A stretch of DNA of 64,000 nucleotides from an uncultured Paracoccaceae bacterium (GTDB taxonomy: Bacteria > Pseudomonadota > Alphaproteobacteria > Rhodobacterales > Rhodobacteraceae): contig CALICM010000038.1 in assembly GCA_938049225.1 (NCBI GenBank), positions 41,262 to 105,261 on the forward strand, written 5' to 3'. Each line of letters begins with the position of its first letter. Positions within the stretch are counted from its first letter, which is position 1. A program made the position numbers and the translations under genes. This document shows positions 6,426 through 15,562 of the stretch, piece after piece. Under the pieces are notes generated by a model. It saw only the letters and a program-made list of their open reading frames with translations, did no database searches and was not told where the DNA came from.

Positions 6426-8474
6426 CTATGCTTTAGCCGCCGTGGAGGCCTGCGCCGCCGCTGCCGAGATCTGGTTGATATGTGTCTGAGCCAGCTGACC
6501 AAAGTTGCGCTCGGTCTCGACCAAATAGGGGATCTCGTCGGTGCCGCGGTTCAAAACGAAACCCAGCATGAACCATGAATCGATCATATCCTGCGCCGAA
6601 TTGATGCCCCGCTGAAACTCCACATTCTGCCCCTGTGGGATCACGGTTTGACCGTCAATATCGCTGACAAAGGCATCCAGCACTTGATCCTGCGGGTTGA
6701 CTGTCCCCGTCGTGACATTGAAGGGGCTTTGTGGCGGCCACCAATAGACGTAAAACGCTGGGGGCACTTCGATGCCCGAGCCATCCGCAAGCTGGTTGAC
6801 GTTGATATCCGTGATGTTCGGTGTCTGCACCGTGCACTCATGGAAATCCGCCATCCAGGGAATGGCCATCCGTTTGGTCAGATCGCCGGGCTCACACCCG
6901 CCGCCTTCGCATTCATTGCGCTCCGGTGTCAGGCCGTTTTGTCGGTAAAATTCAGTCATCACGCCGTAACCATCCCCCGAATGGGCCGGCAACAGATGCA
7001 AGGGGTTTTGGTAAATCGCGGCACTGCGCACGCTCCAAGTGACCTCGATCCCTGGGGAGAATGGCGCGCCGACGCAATTGGCGGCATCGACACGGTCAAG
7101 ATGGTCTTCGCGGGACAGTGGCGCTGGCGCCTCGGTCGTGAATTTTCCGACGGCCCATTGATACAAGTAAAAATACTGCGTTGCCGACAGGGTTTCGAAT
7201 TTATAGATCGGCCCAGTATTGGTCACTGAATTGTCCCCAGAGTTCAGCGGCATCATCGGCAGGCCAGACGGTGTCTCGGGATCATTGTTTTCAAGGGCAT
7301 AGAGCTGCCCGGGCCCTTTGGACATTGTCGGATAATAGGTTGCGTAGTCTTTCGGCAGCAGCGGCATCCTGAAGAAGTTGAAGTATGACATCCGCCTTGC
7401 CGCGGTGGCCTGGGAAGCATCTTTGACATCAAAACTGGGCCGCGCGAATTCATCCATCGTTGGGACATTCGCCACGTATTTGTACAGGCCCATGCGGTCC
7501 ATGATCGGCTTCACATCCCGGTCGAAGTTCACCACATAGTCAGGGTTGAACCCCTGCAGGGGCGTGTAGCCGTTCTTGGGATCCTTGGGCCAATTGGCCG
7601 AGGTCTCGCCACCCGGAAATATGTCCGGGCGCGCGCCGTTTTTGCGGATGGCGACATCTTCCATCGTGTCGGCAAGCGTCGTGATGTTCACCACTTCGGG
7701 CGCATATTTCGGACTGCCGATGATCAGCCAGGCTGACTCGGTTTCGTGGATCTGCCCGTCTTTCGTCGTGACCCGGGCAAAGACATAGCCATCGGCAACA
7801 TCGTCCCAGTACCCAGATGCCCCGCGGAAACTGGTGATTTCAGCGCTCCCGGTTACGTGACCAAATCCGCCCAAAGCGATCAGGTTGCCCCGCTTATCCA
7901 TTTTCAACTCGCCCAACACGTCGATCTGCTGACCGCCTGCGTTAACCGGCGGGAACGAACCGTGCGCATAGTCTTCGGGGATGTTGTGACGGGAAAACAG
8001 AACATTGCTCTGCGGCTCGGAAATGGCGCGGGGGCCCGGATCGATGATCAGCTTCTGGCGCTTGTCCGGCTCTGTCACATCGCCGTTGTTCATGGGAACA
8101 TGGGTCGCCCCGTAGCTGTTGTCGGGGCCAAACTCCAGATCGCCCAAAAGTTCTGAGAAGGTGTACCAAACCGGCTTTTTGTTGGCGATATGGGCCACCC
8201 ATTCGATCTTTTCTATGTCACCTTCATCCAGAGAGATTTCTTCCGTTTCGCCGTTTTCGGCGGTTCGAAAAATGCGAAACTTCGCCGCCTGGCGTTTGAT
8301 CGCGCCCACTTGGTCTTTGAATATTTTGACAGGTCCAAGCTCGGGCGTTGCATTACCGTGTTCATCGCAGGCGACCGGCAAGCCGCCAACCTGGTCCGGC
8401 GCCAGGTAAAATTCGCTGAGGCTATTTCCCAGACGCGCAACGCCAATACGCGGGTGGATCTGAAATTTTGTCAT
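6426..8474 (-). CDS. LodA/GoxA family cysteine tryptophylquinone amino-acid oxidase
   Basis: The N-terminus, FQIHPRIGVARLGNS, and full length (682 residues) match LodA/GoxA quinoprotein oxidases. These oxidise L-lysine or glycine at the amino group, releasing H2O2 and ammonia. The residues that should cross-link into the cofactor are visible: Cys547 in IPWMADFHEC and the Trp pair 578-579 in YVYWWPPQSPF. I start at the ATG at 8474 because GGGGAG lies seven bases upstream; the ATG at 8489 reads through that ribosome site. No Sec or Tat signal is present. Substrate cannot be assigned from sequence. Homologues are antibacterial through peroxide and often found outside cells or in biofilms. Confidence 0.9.
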   Translation of the reverse strand: MTKFQIHPRIGVARLGNSLSEFYLAPDQVGGLPVACDEHGNATPELGPVKIFKDQVGAIKRQAAKFRIFRTAENGETEEISLDEGDIEKIEWVAHIANKKPVWYTFSELLGDLEFGPDNSYGATHVPMNNGDVTEPDKRQKLIIDPGPRAISEPQSNVLFSRHNIPEDYAHGSFPPVNAGGQQIDVLGELKMDKRGNLIALGGFGHVTGSAEITSFRGASGYWDDVADGYVFARVTTKDGQIHETESAWLIIGSPKYAPEVVNITTLADTMEDVAIRKNGARPDIFPGGETSANWPKDPKNGYTPLQGFNPDYVVNFDRDVKPIMDRMGLYKYVANVPTMDEFARPSFDVKDASQATAARRMSYFNFFRMPLLPKDYATYYPTMSKGPGQLYALENNDPETPSGLPMMPLNSGDNSVTNTGPIYKFETLSATQYFYLYQWAVGKFTTEAPAPLSREDHLDRVDAANCVGAPFSPGIEVTWSVRSAAIYQNPLHLLPAHSGDGYGVMTEFYRQNGLTPERNECEGGGCEPGDLTKRMAIPWMADFHECTVQTPNITDINVNQLADGSGIEVPPAFYVYWWPPQSPFNVTTGTVNPQDQVLDAFVSDIDGQTVIPQGQNVEFQRGINSAQDMIDSWFMLGFVLNRGTDEIPYLVETERNFGQLAQTHINQISAAAAQASTAAKA

Positions 8475-8651
8475 TGAATTACTCCCCATAAATGCAGCTC
8501 ATGGTTGTACACTTGCGCAAAATCGAACATGTTTCAATCACTTTAGCACCCGTGGACTGAGGGTATGGCGCCTTGAGTTAAAGGGTTTCCATCGGAGGAA
8601 TGTTCGGAACTGGCAAGCTGAAGAGGCCTAAGCCCTTGAAGAGGCGCTCAG

Positions 8652-8749
8652 AGCGTTTCGGCTTTAAGGTGAATCGGAGTGCGCGGCCTCTTGCGAACGC
8701 TCGACCGTATATTCCGGCATCGCCTGTGTCAGGTTAAAGCCGAAACGCT
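8652..8749. repeat. ~100 bp inverted-repeat element, copy 2 (lodAB upstream flank)
   Basis: It is delimited by a perfect 16-base terminal inverted repeat: AGCGTTTCGGCTTTAA at 8652-8667 and TTAAAGCCGAAACGCT at 8734-8749. Its ends resemble those of the copy at 4845-4944 on the other side of lodAB. The element abuts the stop codon of the SH3 gene (8750-8752), so it may double as that gene's 3' structure. No coding capacity is seen inside. Confidence 0.7.
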
Positions 8750-9247
8750 TCAGTCCCGCAGCTCTTCTGGATCCACGCCCCACAATTCAGCCTTAGGGGC
8801 CCAGCCCCGGATGCGTTGGGCCGTGACCTCGCACCAGTTGGGATTGCAATCGCCCAGACGGGCGACGACGCCCTGCTCAACCCGCGCTACGGTTCGCGCC
8901 TGGGGATCGGGTTTCTGGCGCAGCGCAACGTCCGTGCCGGTGACAACCACATAGCGGGTGCCAGACAGTAAAGAATAGTGCACCCAACCCCCAGCCCCGT
9001 CGATATCCGCGACGCGGCGCCAATGGCCATATTCTCCGGTCACCTGCACAGGCATGTTGCGCTGCTGGAATACCCAATCGATCCGATGCGTCAGGCTGGG
9101 ACCCCGGCGCACATTCGCCTCGGACGCTTTGAGCGAGACATAGCGCGGCATGGGCAGATTGGTCACAGGCCCACGGGGCGTTTCGTTCGCACGAACTGGC
9201 GCCACGAAAACGGCCAACAGGCCCAAAACACCAAGGATAACCCGCAT
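8750..9247 (-). CDS. Exported bacterial SH3-domain protein
   Basis: The N-terminus, MRVILGVLGLLAVFVAPVRA, is a signal peptide, so the 165-residue product is probably periplasmic. Two SH3-like stretches follow. The first, about residues 38-95, contains ANVRRGPSLTHRIDWVF and GGWVHYSLL. The second is about residues 98-155, with VALRQKPDPQARTVARVE and RGWAPKAELWG. Such domains bind cell-wall peptides or proteins. The gene stands alone on its strand, diverging from the hydroxyacid dehydrogenase gene with about 100 bases between. Its stop lies immediately beside the inverted-repeat element. Confidence 0.8.
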   Translation of the reverse strand: MRVILGVLGLLAVFVAPVRANETPRGPVTNLPMPRYVSLKASEANVRRGPSLTHRIDWVFQQRNMPVQVTGEYGHWRRVADIDGAGGWVHYSLLSGTRYVVVTGTDVALRQKPDPQARTVARVEQGVVARLGDCNPNWCEVTAQRIRGWAPKAELWGVDPEELRD

Positions 9248-9352
9248 ACTCTCTGACCGCTCATCTGCCTATCGACCGGGGGTTTCTGTCGCTGACCCCG
9301 CGTGCCATAGATGTCTTAGCGTAATTCTGAAGACAGGGGGAGGGATCGGTCC

Positions 9353-10339
9353 ATGCCCGGAACCAAATTGAAGGTTATTGTGACCCGAAAGCTACCTGAG
9401 CCGGTCGAGACCCGGTTGCATGAGTTGTTCGATGCCGAGTTGAACGAGATGGACGTGCCCTTTACCCGCGATGCGCTGGCCGACGCCCTGGGTCGGGCGG
9501 ATGTGCTGGTGCCGACGCTGACGGACAAAATCGACGCGGCATTGCTGGCGCAGGCCGGACACAACCTTAAGCTGATCGCGAACTACGGCGCGGGCTTTGA
9601 TCATATCGATGTGCAAACCGCGCTGAGCCGGGGGATCATGGTCAGCAACACCCCCGGCGTGCTGGCCGAGGATACGGCGGATATGGCGATGGCATTGATC
9701 CTGGGGGTGCCGCGGCGCTTGAAAGAGGGGGCGGCGCTGATCCAGTCGGGTGACTGGGAGGGATGGTCGCCCACCGCGCTGATGGGGCACCGGATCGGCG
9801 GCAAGCGTTTGGGGATCCTGGGCATGGGCCGGATCGGCCGCGCGGTGGCGCAACGGGCGCGGGCCTTCGGTCTGCAGATCCACTATCACAACCGGCGGCG
9901 CCTGCGCCTTGAAACCGAAGAGACGCTGGAGGCCACCTGGTGGGAGAGCCTGGACCAAATGCTGGCCCGTGTGGATATCCTGAGTGTGAATGCGCCGCAC
10001 ACGCCGTCGACATTTCATCTGCTGACTGCACGGCGGCTGAAGCTGATGAAGCCGACGGCCTATGTCATCAATACCTCGCGCGGCGAGGTGATCGACGAAA
10101 ATGCTCTGACCCGGCAGCTGCGGGCAGGAGAATTGGCCGGGGCGGGCCTGGATGTTTTCGAGCATGGGCATGACGTGAACCCGCGCCTGCGCGAGTTGCC
10201 CAATGTGCTGCTGCTACCGCACATGGGCTCGGCCACCGAAGAGGGGCGGCTTGAGATGGGCGAGAAGGTGATCATCAACATCAAGACCTTTGCCGATGGT
10301 CATCGGCCGCCGGATCAGGTGGTGCCGGCCATGCTTTAG
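9353..10339 (+). CDS. D-2-hydroxyacid dehydrogenase (glyoxylate/hydroxypyruvate reductase-like)
   Basis: A 328-residue member of the D-isomer-specific 2-hydroxyacid dehydrogenases, which reduce 2-oxo acids with NAD(P)H. The nucleotide-binding loop is LGILGMGRIGRAVAQRA. The catalytic Arg lies in INTSRGEVIDE, followed by the Glu of the ELAGAGLDVFE region and the His in LLPHMGSAT. The N-terminal substrate domain contains IANYGAGFDHIDV. The overall character is closest to glyoxylate reductases, but substrate assignment inside this family is unreliable. A link to one-carbon, serine or glyoxylate metabolism is plausible given the glyoxylate made by the ethylmalonyl-CoA pathway genes elsewhere in the window. 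Confidence 0.85.
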   Translation: MPGTKLKVIVTRKLPEPVETRLHELFDAELNEMDVPFTRDALADALGRADVLVPTLTDKIDAALLAQAGHNLKLIANYGAGFDHIDVQTALSRGIMVSNTPGVLAEDTADMAMALILGVPRRLKEGAALIQSGDWEGWSPTALMGHRIGGKRLGILGMGRIGRAVAQRARAFGLQIHYHNRRRLRLETEETLEATWWESLDQMLARVDILSVNAPHTPSTFHLLTARRLKLMKPTAYVINTSRGEVIDENALTRQLRAGELAGAGLDVFEHGHDVNPRLRELPNVLLLPHMGSATEEGRLEMGEKVIINIKTFADGHRPPDQVVPAML

Positions 10340-10394
10340 CCATTTCGTAAGGATATGCCCTGCATTTGGGTTGTGTGGCTGTTTTGAGGTCTGA

Positions 10395-10724
10395 ATGTTT
10401 GAGTGGTTTTGGAGTTCGGCCCCGATGGCCACACTGCAAGGCTGGGTGGATGCCACCCGCGCCCTCCCGATTGACCCCCTCTGGTGGTTTATCGGGTTGA
10501 TGGCCGTGGCCTTGGGCCTGGTGGCCTGGTTCAATCAGCCGCCGACGACCCGGGACCAAAAGATGCCGGGGTCCAGCTATCACGGCAAAATCACCCCAAA
10601 GACCATCGACAAAATGCTGGTGATGCCCAAGCGCAAACAACTGCGCTCGCGCCAGCAAATGGAGGCCGAGTTGCGCAAGGCGCGCGAGATGCGCCGGTCG
10701 AAAGCGGCGCGGCGCGAGGACTGA
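10395..10724 (+). CDS. Small protein with one membrane segment and basic tail
   Basis: A 109-residue protein that I do not recognise by function. It has a hydrophobic segment at about residues 28-46 (PLWWFIGLMAVALGLVAWF) and a strongly basic, helical C-terminus (residues 68-109, many Arg/Lys/Glu) likely to sit in the cytoplasm. It begins 55 bases after the dehydrogenase stop on the same strand and may be cotranscribed with it. Short proteins of this type recur in Rhodobacteraceae without a known role. An imperfectly placed hairpin at 10725-10746 follows its stop. Confidence 0.6.
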   Translation: MFEWFWSSAPMATLQGWVDATRALPIDPLWWFIGLMAVALGLVAWFNQPPTTRDQKMPGSSYHGKITPKTIDKMLVMPKRKQLRSRQQMEAELRKAREMRRSKAARRED

Positions 10725-10746
10725 CCGACAGCGGCGCGCGTGTCGG
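10725..10746 (+). terminator. Stop-proximal hairpin, possible terminator
   Basis: The inverted repeat CCGACA (10725-10730) / TGTCGG (10741-10746) encloses a GC-rich loop just after the stop of the small membrane protein gene. No U-tract follows, so intrinsic termination is doubtful. Confidence 0.3.
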
Positions 10747-10892
10747 CCGTTGGAGACGTCTGGCAAAGATACCTAGGCAAATGATGTCATGGAATCACTC
10801 GTTCGACGTTGGGAATGGCGCCGCGGAGTTTGCGCGATAGGCTGTACAGTCTCGCCTGAACATCCAGGGGTCGGGAACAGGGATCTTATGCC

Positions 10893-11600
10893 ATGAAATT
10901 CGCATATCTCATCGAGCCGCCATTCAATTTCCGCATGCGGGATGGGGCCGTTTCGGGGTGTGATGTCGATCTGGCGCGGTATGTGTTTTCCGAGTTGGGC
11001 GTGGATGTGTTTGAGCCGGTTGAAACCGACTTCGCAAACCTTCTTCCCGGCGTGTCCAAAGGTCTTTGGCGGATGACCACGGGTCTGTTCGCGACAGAGG
11101 AGCGTAGGGCGACCGCCGCGTTTAGCCGCCCCATTTGGGCGCTGCCCGACGGCCTGTTGGTCCAGAAAGGCAACCCGCTGGGGCTGGGCGGCTATCGATC
11201 CGCCGCGGCGCACTCCGATTGTATTTTGGCGGTCATTCGCGATCAGGTCCAACACAGGTCTGCCATTACGTTTGGGATGCCGCAGGACCGCATCCTGATC
11301 TTTGAGACCTATGCGGACGCGGCCGATGCCGTTGTGCAAGGGCATGCGGGCGCTTATGCGAGCGTGGCACGGGCGCATCACGGTTTCCTGAACCAGCATC
11401 GCGAGTTGGAGCTGGACGTTTCAACTGTTCAGGCGTTCGAAAGACCGCCCTCCTTCGGCTCCTTCGCTTTTGCCAAGGGTGACCAGGCGTTTCGCCACTC
11501 GGTTAACGCGGTTTTACAAAGCTACATCGGCAGCGCCGCACATCGTCGGATGATGGCTGGGTATGGGTTTTCGGATGCTGAGATTGATTTTTTGGTATAG
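10893..11600 (+). CDS. Periplasmic-binding-protein-like domain protein without signal peptide
   Basis: The 235-residue sequence has the layout of the amino-acid-type substrate-binding fold (SBP_bac_3). It opens with PPFNFRMRDGAVSGCDVDLARYV, the ligand-pocket strand-helix unit, then MTTGLFATEERRATAAFSRPIW. The C-terminal half contains SVNAVLQSYIGSAAHRRMMAGYG. It starts directly at the first strand (MKFAYLIEPPFNF) with no signal peptide, so either it acts in the cytoplasm or the export signal has been lost. No transporter genes are adjacent. It is followed by convergent moeB. Sensing of a small ligand is possible. Confidence 0.7.
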   Translation: MKFAYLIEPPFNFRMRDGAVSGCDVDLARYVFSELGVDVFEPVETDFANLLPGVSKGLWRMTTGLFATEERRATAAFSRPIWALPDGLLVQKGNPLGLGGYRSAAAHSDCILAVIRDQVQHRSAITFGMPQDRILIFETYADAADAVVQGHAGAYASVARAHHGFLNQHRELELDVSTVQAFERPPSFGSFAFAKGDQAFRHSVNAVLQSYIGSAAHRRMMAGYGFSDAEIDFLV

Positions 11601-11611
11601 GCGGAGGCGCG

Positions 11612-12364
11612 TTAGCCTCCGCAGACCGGGCAATCGGGGCGGTGGGTCAGGCGTATTTTGCGGGTCTCGCCCCAAAGGGCATCGTAGATCAACATCTCGC
11701 CGGTCAGCGGCTGCCCCGCGCCGGTGATCCATTTGATCGCCTCGCCTGCCATGATCGACCCGATGGTGCCTGCCAGAGCACCCAGGACACCCGCCTCGGC
11801 GCAACTGGGCGCCTGACCCGGGGCGGGCGGCGCGGGGAAGACGCAGACATAGCAGGGGGTGCCAATAGCGGGGTGGAACAAGGTCACCTGCCCCTCCCAC
11901 TGGCTGAGGGCGCCGGACAACAGTGGGGTTTTGAGCGCCACGCAAGTGGCACTCACCAGGGTCCGCGTTTCAAAGCTGTCAGTGCCGTCCAGCACCAGGT
12001 CGGTATCCGCCAGAAGGGTCGCCGCATTTTCCTGGGTCAAGCGCCTGGTGTGGGTTTCAACGGTGACATGGGGGTTGATCCGGGCCAGGGCCGTCTGGGC
12101 ACTGTCGGTTTTTAGCCAACCGACATGGGCGGTGTCGTGCAGAACCTGGCGTTGCAGGTTCGACAAAGATACCTTGTCATCATCAATGATCCGCAAAGTG
12201 CCAATACCAGCGGCCGCCAGATACAGCAGCGCGGGACTGCCGAGCCCCCCCGCGCCGATCACCGTGACATGCGCTCGCTTAAGGCGCTGTTGGCCTGGGC
12301 CGCCAACCTCGCGCAATATGATGTGGCGCGCATAGCGGTCGAGTTCGTCGGGCGAGAAGCTCAT
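11612..12364 (-). CDS. moeB: MoeB/ThiF-type adenylyltransferase
   Basis: A 250-residue E1-like enzyme of the HesA/MoeB/ThiF family. These activate the C-terminal glycine of a ubiquitin-like sulphur carrier such as MoaD by adenylation for molybdopterin synthesis. The nucleotide-binding loop is VIGAGGLGSPALLYLAAAGIG. Further family motifs are the SNLQRQVLH segment, the substrate Asp in LVLDGTDSFETR, and paired CxxC zinc ligands (CYVC near 170 and CPVC at the end). Its ATG overlaps the stop of the upstream gene (ATGA at 12361-12364), so it is the last gene of the coaBC-dut operon. ThiF-like function for thiamine cannot be excluded. Confidence 0.85.
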   Translation of the reverse strand: MSFSPDELDRYARHIILREVGGPGQQRLKRAHVTVIGAGGLGSPALLYLAAAGIGTLRIIDDDKVSLSNLQRQVLHDTAHVGWLKTDSAQTALARINPHVTVETHTRRLTQENAATLLADTDLVLDGTDSFETRTLVSATCVALKTPLLSGALSQWEGQVTLFHPAIGTPCYVCVFPAPPAPGQAPSCAEAGVLGALAGTIGSIMAGEAIKWITGAGQPLTGEMLIYDALWGETRKIRLTHRPDCPVCGG

Positions 12365-13029
12365 AACAGATCTTTGGCAAGCAGCGGCAGGGGGCCGCTG
12401 GTGATGGCGCGGTAGCCCAGGGTCCGCAATTGGGTGGCCTGGTCAGCGGTTCGCGGTTGGGTGAGCACCGTCGTGGCCGCACGGCGGCGGGCCTCATCCT
12501 CGGCCTGGGTCAGCAAGCGGGGCGCCAGAGTGGGGTCAGTGGGGTCCACCCAAATGTTATGCAAGCTGGCCAGAGTGTCGGTAATCTGCAAGCGCAAGCT
12601 GGCGGTCAACGCGCCATCGGGCGCGCGGTGGGCCAATGAAACGGTCTCGGTGGTCGGCACGGCGGCGCCAAGGCGGGCGGCGATATCCTCGACCAAGGCG
12701 GCATCCTCCGGGATGATCACAAACCCTTGCGGGTGCGGTGTCGGGGCCGGGACCGCGCCGCGCAATCGCCGCAGCAGGGCGCGGTAGGCCAGGATTGGAA
12801 CGGCAGCCGCCGCCAACCACACCAACGCACGTACCGCACCGCCGGTGGTTTGACGCAAGGGCGCCTCGGGCGGCAAGGCAATTTGGCTGAGGGCCGCGAT
12901 GATCACCACCACCAGTAAGATCGCCGGACCAGCCCAGCGCGGGGCGTCCAGCACCCGTGCAAAGCCCCAGCCAAGGGCGGCGACAACCAGCACGCCCAGT
13001 AAGTTTGCTTGCCCCAGTGCTTGCAGCAT
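12361..13029 (-). CDS. Membrane protein with GNAT-like C-terminal region
   Basis: A 222-residue protein with an N-terminal membrane part (three hydrophobic segments at about 8-25, 32-52 and 66-85) and a soluble C-terminus from about residue 95. The soluble part has the strand/helix order of a small acyltransferase-like domain (HNIWVDPTDPTLAPRLLTQAEDEARRRAATTVLTQP), but I do not see a convincing acetyl-CoA loop. It lies three bases after dut and overlaps moeB by four bases. The call as GNAT-like is weak and no substrate can be named. Confidence 0.6.
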   Translation of the reverse strand: MLQALGQANLLGVLVVAALGWGFARVLDAPRWAGPAILLVVVIIAALSQIALPPEAPLRQTTGGAVRALVWLAAAAVPILAYRALLRRLRGAVPAPTPHPQGFVIIPEDAALVEDIAARLGAAVPTTETVSLAHRAPDGALTASLRLQITDTLASLHNIWVDPTDPTLAPRLLTQAEDEARRRAATTVLTQPRTADQATQLRTLGYRAITSGPLPLLAKDLL

Positions 13030-13032
13030 TCC

Positions 13033-13494
13033 CTACGTCCCGGTCGAGCCAAAGCCACCCGCGCCGCGCATACTGGGCGGCAGGCTGGTCACCGGCTGCC
13101 AACGCGCTTGGGCCACGGGGGCTAGCACCAATTGCGCGATGCGATCGCCGTGATGGACGGTGAAGGCCGTATCGCTGGTGTTCAGAAGGATCACACCAAC
13201 TTCGCCCCGATAGTCAGCGTCGATGGTGCCAGGACTGTTGAGCAGGGTGATGCCGTGACGTAGGGCAAGGCCAGAGCGTGGCCGCACCTGAGTCTCGAAC
13301 CCCGGTGGCAGCGCGATGGCGAGGCCCGAGGGGACCAATGCGCGGGCGCCGGGGGCCAGGGTCAGGCCCTCGCTGCGGTAGTCCACCGGGAAATTGGCGC
13401 GCAGGTCCATGCCTGCCGCTTGAGCCGTTTCATAAGCAGGCAACGGCACGGCGGGATCCGCGTCAGCAATCCGAGTGATTTGAACCAGGGTCAT
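13033..13494 (-). CDS. dut: Deoxyuridine 5'-triphosphate nucleotidohydrolase
   Basis: Trimeric dUTPase (153 residues), hydrolysing dUTP to dUMP and pyrophosphate, which limits uracil in DNA and supplies dTMP synthesis. The family motifs occur in order: AGMDLRA near the N-terminus, the [10 protein letters not shown] phosphate-binding motif, [13 protein letters not shown] with the catalytic Asp, and the C-terminal [10 protein letters not shown] arm that closes over the substrate. I choose the ATG at 13494 because it gives the normal family N-terminus (MTLVQITR) and overlaps the coaBC stop by four bases; the open frame upstream to 13881 is within coaBC. Confidence 0.95.
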   Translation of the reverse strand: MTLVQITRIADADPAVPLPAYETAQAAGMDLRANFPVDYRSEGLTLAPGARALVPSGLAIALPPGFETQVRPRSGLALRHGITLLNSPGTIDADYRGEVGVILLNTSDTAFTVHHGDRIAQLVLAPVAQARWQPVTSLPPSMRGAGGFGSTGT

Positions 13495-14687
13495 TCCATC
13501 GCCTGGGCGATGCGGGCAGCCAATTGTCGCGCGGTGTCGATCTTGGATTGGCGCGGCCAGACCTCGGGCTCCTGGTCGGTGATCAGCGTCACGGCATTTT
13601 CGGTGCCGCCCATGATGCCAGTTTCGGGCCGCACGTCGTTGGCCAAGATCCAATCGCAACCCTTTCGGGCGCGTTTGGCGGTGGCATGGGCGACCACGTC
13701 GTCGGTCTCGGCGGCGAACCCCACGACTAGTTTGGGCCGTTGGGTGGGATGTGTGGACAGGGTGTGCAGGATGTCGGCGTTCTCGGCGAAACTCAGGCTG
13801 GGCGGGCCACCCGTGACGTCCTTTTTCAGCTTGCTGTCCGAGGCCGAGGTGACATGCCAATCGGCCACGGCCGCTGCGCAAACCGCTGCATCGGCGGGCA
13901 AAGCTGCCGCTACGGCATCGGCCATCTGAGCGGCGGTATCAACTTCCGAGATATGCACGCCCTGAGGATGTTTGGCGGTAGCGGGGCCGGTGATGAAGCT
14001 AACCCGTGCCCCCAGCGCCGACAGCGCCTCGGCGATCGCGCTGCCCTGTGCACCCGACGAGCGGTTGGCGATGTAGCGCACGGGGTCGATGGGCTCGTGC
14101 GTCGGGCCCGAGGTGACGATGATATGCTTGCCGGACAGCGGGCCGTCGGCCAGTGCCGCGGCGGCGGCTTGGACGATTTGCGGCGGTTCCGCCATGCGGC
14201 CGGGGCCGTATTCGCCGCAGGCCATAGCACCCTCGTCCGGGCCGGTGATCAGGATACCATCGCCTCGCAGGGTGGCCAGATTGCGCTGCGTGGCGGGGTG
14301 GGTCCACATGCGCACGTTCATCGCAGGCGCGATCAGGACGCGTTTGTCGGTCGCCATAAGCAAGGTCGAGGCCAAGTCGTCAGCGTGACCGTGCGCCATT
14401 TTGGCCATCAGATCGGCGGTCGCCGGGGCCACGACGATCAGATCGGCCGCGCGGGATAGCTCGATATGCCCCATCTCGGCCTCGTCGGTCAGATCGAACA
14501 GATCGCGATACGCCTTTTGCCCCGCCAGGGCCGAGGCACTGAGCGGTGTGACAAACTCCTCTGCCGCGCGGGTCAAGACTGGGGTGACACCGGCGCCCGC
14601 GTCTTGCAAGCGGCGGATCAGATCCAGGCTTTTATAAGCCGCGATGCCGCCGCCGATGATCAGCAATATCTTGCGCCCTTGCAGCAT
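13491..14687 (-). CDS. coaBC: Bifunctional phosphopantothenoylcysteine decarboxylase / phosphopantothenate-cysteine ligase
   Basis: A 398-residue fusion for two steps of coenzyme A synthesis. The N-terminal CoaC flavin decarboxylase domain (about 1-180) shows [12 protein letters not shown], the active-site [30 protein letters not shown] and the lid cysteine in [13 protein letters not shown]. The C-terminal CoaB domain (about 185-398) begins [22 protein letters not shown], the nucleotide-binding ligase signature. It is the first gene of a four-gene minus-strand set (coaBC, dut, a membrane protein, moeB) joined by four-base overlaps or 3-base gaps. Confidence 0.95.
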   Translation of the reverse strand: MLQGRKILLIIGGGIAAYKSLDLIRRLQDAGAGVTPVLTRAAEEFVTPLSASALAGQKAYRDLFDLTDEAEMGHIELSRAADLIVVAPATADLMAKMAHGHADDLASTLLMATDKRVLIAPAMNVRMWTHPATQRNLATLRGDGILITGPDEGAMACGEYGPGRMAEPPQIVQAAAAALADGPLSGKHIIVTSGPTHEPIDPVRYIANRSSGAQGSAIAEALSALGARVSFITGPATAKHPQGVHISEVDTAAQMADAVAAALPADAAVCAAAVADWHVTSASDSKLKKDVTGGPPSLSFAENADILHTLSTHPTQRPKLVVGFAAETDDVVAHATAKRARKGCDWILANDVRPETGIMGGTENAVTLITDQEPEVWPRQSKIDTARQLAARIAQAME

Positions 14688-14755
14688 GATCGAACCCCTC
14701 GCCCGTGATGCAAAGACTTCTACGCCTGCCCCCGACAGGCGGCAAGCCTGTGCGC

Positions 14756-15562
14756 CTATTCAAATGCGGCGCAGGGATCGGGGCGGTCGACCGCTGGGGT
14801 TATGGTGTGGCTGTCAAAGGGCGCCTGGGGGGCGGCCTCGACCTGAGCATGTGCATGGATGGTCAGGCTGGGATCCGCAGCGCGCAGAACCGCAGGTAAG
14901 CCCCAATCGAGACGCGCGTGACCGTTGCCGGTGATTACCAGGACCGGACCCGGCCCGGGCCTCTCGACGGCCTGCAACACTGCACGGGCTAACCAAGCAT
15001 CACGCAGACGTTGAGCCTCGACCATGCCCGGCAGAGCGGTTTCGGGCAGAGCACCGCAATGCGCGGCGGCTTGCATTGCCTGGCGCTGGGTCTGGTCGGT
15101 GGCAGGCAAGGGGGTGGTCAGGCCGAAGCGGGCGGCATCCCGGCCAAAGACAGCTGCCGCGCTGTCCGAGACGGCAGCGCGGATGTCTCGCCTTGGGGCT
15201 TCGGCGCCAAAAAGGGCGGCTTGGGGTGCCGCCAGCGCGCTTGCGTAATAGCGCTCGAAGGGTGGCCAACCGGATTGTGGCCAATCAAGCGCCTCGGCGA
15301 TTTGCTCGGTTGACGTTCCATTCGCGCGCAGGTCCGACACAATCGCCGCCGCATCGGGCGACAGCATTTCATAGACCAGCGCTTTGGGCTGCAGAGCGCG
15401 CGCGACCGCCGCCTGGGTCTGTTGGTGACGGGGGTTGTCGTGCACCTCGCCGATAATCACCACATCCGCGACGCGCGCGTTGGCAATAAGGTCATCGATT
15501 GGGGTGGCAAGTGCCGGAAGCCCCAGCGCCGCAAACGCCAGGCACCACTGCCAAAAACGCAC
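14756..15562 (-). CDS. ChaN-like haem/iron-associated exported protein
   Basis: A 268-residue protein with an N-terminal signal peptide ending near PALATP. The ChaN (DUF399) hallmarks are VVIIGEVHDNPRHQQTQ near residue 35 and LVITGNGHARLDWGLP near 210, whose His and Glu residues contact haem or metal in the Campylobacter protein. No lipobox cysteine is evident, so it is probably periplasmic rather than a lipoprotein. The start is adjacent to the rpoH stop (15562/15563), implying cotranscription with the heat-shock sigma gene. Confidence 0.8.
   Translation of the reverse strand: MRFWQWCLAFAALGLPALATPIDDLIANARVADVVIIGEVHDNPRHQQTQAAVARALQPKALVYEMLSPDAAAIVSDLRANGTSTEQIAEALDWPQSGWPPFERYYASALAAPQAALFGAEAPRRDIRAAVSDSAAAVFGRDAARFGLTTPLPATDQTQRQAMQAAAHCGALPETALPGMVEAQRLRDAWLARAVLQAVERPGPGPVLVITGNGHARLDWGLPAVLRAADPSLTIHAHAQVEAAPQAPFDSHTITPAVDRPDPCAAFE

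Noticed and set aside
13495..13881. Extended dut reading frame from 13881
   Set aside because: This stretch lies within coaBC in another frame; the ATG at 13494 with the ATGA overlap gives a normal dUTPase.
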